Source: Nephthysia sp036513515 (lineage in GTDB: Bacteria > Chloroflexota > Dormibacteria > Dormibacterales > Dormibacteraceae). From it: a stretch of 7,049 nt of DNA. Positions 5,411 to 7,049 of this stretch are shown here, piece after piece. The DNA lies in assembly GCA_036513515.1 (NCBI GenBank), contig DATBYW010000257.1, positions 1 through 7,049 of the forward strand. Direction: 5' to 3'. The notes under the pieces are model-generated. The model had not been told where the DNA came from. It was given only the letters and a program-made list of their open reading frames with translations, and searched no databases. Positions within the stretch are counted from its first letter, which is position 1. The number at the start of each line of letters is the position of its first letter. The translations under genes and the position numbers were made by a program.

Positions 5411-6835
5411 GTGCGCCGAGTTGATCGGTTCAATTCCCGCCTCAGCACGGCCTCCGGCCTAAAAGCCGCTATTGATGAGCCCCGTCTGAGGGGCTTGGGT
5501 CGGGCGGCGTCGATTCTCGCCCTGCTTGGACTGGCGTTGTGGGCGGTCCACCGCGCGGTTCGAACCCCGGACTCGCCTGATCGGCACGGAAGCGGAATGG
5601 GCCTCCCGCCTGCGGATACAGGTAATTCGCTGCTCGACTGGCTCAACGGCAGGCTGGTCGACCTCGTTCACCTGGAGCGCCGCTTCGATCCATTCTTCAG
5701 GCCAGCCTTCGATGCAGTTCTGAGAGAACCGCTCTCACGGCTGACCACTGATGTCATCAACGTACAGCGAAGCGATGAGGGGCTCAAGCTGGCCGAGGAG
5801 CGGATCCACCCCGACGAAGAGGCCCATCTTCAGGACATCATCGATACGTTCCGGGCGCAGATGAGCAAGCTTTGGACACCCGGCCACTTCGAACGCGGAG
5901 GCAACACCAAGACGCACGGCATCGTTCGCGCGGAGTTCAAAGTTCGGGACGACCTCCCACCTCACATGCGGCGCGGCATCTTCGCGGAGCCCCGGAGCTA
6001 CCCTGCCTGGGTGCGTTTCTCGGGGCCTGGTCCCTACGTCACGCCGGACATCGACGACGTTGGCTTCATGAGCATGAGCATCAAGCTCATGGGCGTGCCC
6101 GGGGCCAAGTTGCTGGACAACGAGAAGTACACCCAGGACATGTTCGGTACGTCGGTGCCGACGTTCGTCTCGCCAGACACGAGGGCAAACGCTCATTTGC
6201 AGCACTGGAGCCTGAAGAACGCACAGCTCTTTTACTTCTTCAACTTCCAGGAAACGCACGTCCTCGACGGGATCATGAACCTGCTCTGGACAAAGACTCA
6301 GACCAGTCCGCTGGAGAGCGAGTACTTCAGTTGCGTTCCGTATCTACTCGGAGAAGGCCAGGCCATGCAGTACTCGTTCCGCTCAAGACTCACAAAGCGG
6401 ACCCGCGTGCCGCGTGTACCCCGCCGACCGCCTGACAACTATCTCAGGGACGCGATGGTGGCCACACTTGCCAAGCAGGACGTGGAGTTCGACATACTGC
6501 TGCAGGTTCAGACTGATCCGTTTCTCATGCCGGTTGAGAACAGTGCCGTGATGTGGCCCACCCGGCTGTCGCCGCGAGTGCCGGCGGCCGTTCTGCGCGT
6601 TCCGAAGCAGACTTTCGACTCTCCCGAGCAGTTGGCCTTCGCCAGGGTTCTGTCTTACAACCCATGGCATTGCATTGCGGAGCACCGCCCGCTCGGCAAC
6701 GTGAGCCGGGCCAGGAAGCGGATGTACTACGAGCTCTCGGCCCTGCGCCAGACGATGAACGGCGTCCGACACTACGAGCCGACAGGTGACGAAGTGTTCC
6801 CAGGGTTCACCGTACCCACGCGATCAGCCCGCTAG
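5411..6835 (+). CDS. Catalase-like haem-binding protein (y4iL-like branch)
   Basis: A 474-residue protein of the catalase-like superfamily, the shorter and functionally open branch typified by rhizobial y4iL, not the classical KatE/KatA type. Features: a hydrophobic segment at about 32-50 (AASILALLGLALWAVHRAV) that suggests an N-terminal membrane anchor; the catalase core from about 155; a candidate distal haem His169 in KTHGIVRAEF; the YPAWVRFSGPG block (197-207) matching the catalase 'PvfvRFS' region; the DIDDVGFMSMSIKLMGVPG block (213-231) matching 'RDpRGFaiKf'; and near the end NPWHCIAEHRPLGN (417-430) with RARKRMYYELSALR (433-446). Classical catalases use a proximal Tyr in an RxxxY motif; here R433-R435 and Y439-Y440 are the nearest candidates. 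The start is GTG 5411, with GGGAGG at 5393-5398, 12 nt upstream. Expected roles are peroxide or hydroperoxide chemistry; the substrate is unknown. The 3' end overlaps the convergent peroxidase gene by 12 bp. Confidence 0.85.
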   Translation: MRRVDRFNSRLSTASGLKAAIDEPRLRGLGRAASILALLGLALWAVHRAVRTPDSPDRHGSGMGLPPADTGNSLLDWLNGRLVDLVHLERRFDPFFRPAFDAVLREPLSRLTTDVINVQRSDEGLKLAEERIHPDEEAHLQDIIDTFRAQMSKLWTPGHFERGGNTKTHGIVRAEFKVRDDLPPHMRRGIFAEPRSYPAWVRFSGPGPYVTPDIDDVGFMSMSIKLMGVPGAKLLDNEKYTQDMFGTSVPTFVSPDTRANAHLQHWSLKNAQLFYFFNFQETHVLDGIMNLLWTKTQTSPLESEYFSCVPYLLGEGQAMQYSFRSRLTKRTRVPRVPRRPPDNYLRDAMVATLAKQDVEFDILLQVQTDPFLMPVENSAVMWPTRLSPRVPAAVLRVPKQTFDSPEQLAFARVLSYNPWHCIAEHRPLGNVSRARKRMYYELSALRQTMNGVRHYEPTGDEVFPGFTVPTRSAR

Positions 6836-7049
6836 ATTTGCCAGGTACCTTAGCGCGCGCCGACCGGGCAGAAAGAAATAGGCCCCGCCACGCACGGCGA
6901 CGAAGCGGGGCATGCCTCGGACGCGTGTTCTGACCGGCGAGGCTGGGACCGTAAACGTGTCTCCCAGGGCCTGGCGCGGCCCGATCAGCGGATCGTCGCC
7001 TTCGTGAAGGCGGTCGAACTTTGGACTGTTGATCCACGTCTTTTGCAAG
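6824..7049 (-). CDS. Probable DyP-type peroxidase, C-terminal fragment (runs off the window)
   Basis: The last 74 residues or so of a gene that enters from the right edge; its start is outside. The sequence (WINSPKFDRLHEGDDPLIGP, then DTFTVPASPVR, GMPRFVAVRGGAYFFLPG and RALRYLA) matches from memory the C-terminal end of dye-decolourising (DyP-type) peroxidases, where an 'FVtvRGGeYfFlPslxaLR.LA' strand-helix ending is typical. The catalytic GxxDG motif and the proximal His would lie upstream of the visible part, so activity cannot be judged. The stop at 6824-6826 lies inside the last codons of the convergent catalase-like gene. Two haem-peroxide proteins side by side suggest a shared oxidative role, although they face each other and so do not form an operon. 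The family call is from motif memory only. Confidence 0.65.
   Translation of the reverse strand, partial: LQKTWINSPKFDRLHEGDDPLIGPRQALGDTFTVPASPVRTRVRGMPRFVAVRGGAYFFLPGRRALRYLANLAG

Noticed and set aside
5735..6259. 174-residue minus-strand open frame
   Set aside because: It is antisense to the conserved core of the catalase-like gene and rich in His, Val and Arg, as expected of a shadow frame.
6882..6911. GCCCCGC/GCGGGGC hairpin as a terminator for the catalase-like gene
   Set aside because: It lies inside the coding part of the convergent peroxidase, over its conserved GMPRFVAVRGG stretch, has a 16-nt loop and no T-tract, so coding constraint explains it well enough.

Overview
The window is high-GC DNA with short intergenic gaps. 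It carries a MalT-like LuxR (LAL) regulator, a catalase-like haem protein, a probable DyP-type peroxidase and several small unnamed proteins. The base composition, use of GTG starts and gene types suggest an actinobacterium. A Thermoleophilia-like soil lineage is plausible, but this rests on general resemblance, not on a marker gene.

Layout. (1) 75-722 (+): HD-domain metallohydrolase of the cyanamide-hydratase-like type, with a strong Shine-Dalgarno and a terminator-like hairpin at 751-776. (2) 985-1170 (+): a 61-residue small protein with a strong Shine-Dalgarno. A possible membrane-transporter fragment follows at about 1152-1300, then a set of inverted repeats. (3) 4114-1375 (-): a large LAL regulator with an ATPase domain, a TPR-like middle and a C-terminal LuxR helix-turn-helix. 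It is read in one frame from just before Walker A to its stop. Its N-terminal segment lies in another frame, joined at a run of seven G (sense strand), so the gene carries either a real frameshift or a sequence error. (4) 4351-4593 (+): an 80-residue protein divergent from the regulator. A perfect 19-bp palindrome lies between them, and a 14-bp part of it recurs just after the small gene. (5) 4947-5108 and 5110-5358 (+): two tightly packed small genes. The first is a paralogue of the 985-1170 product. (6) 5411-6835 (+): catalase-like haem protein with an N-terminal membrane segment. (7) 6824-7049 (-): C-terminal piece of a probable DyP-type peroxidase, overlapping the catalase-like gene tail to tail by 12 bp.

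Working picture (inference): the right half looks like a peroxide or haem-oxidation module next to a large signal-sensing regulator. The two related 53-61 residue proteins on either side of the regulator, the palindrome at its divergent promoter and the homopolymer frameshift are the least explained parts. No RNA genes, CRISPR arrays, insertion sequences or origins were seen.
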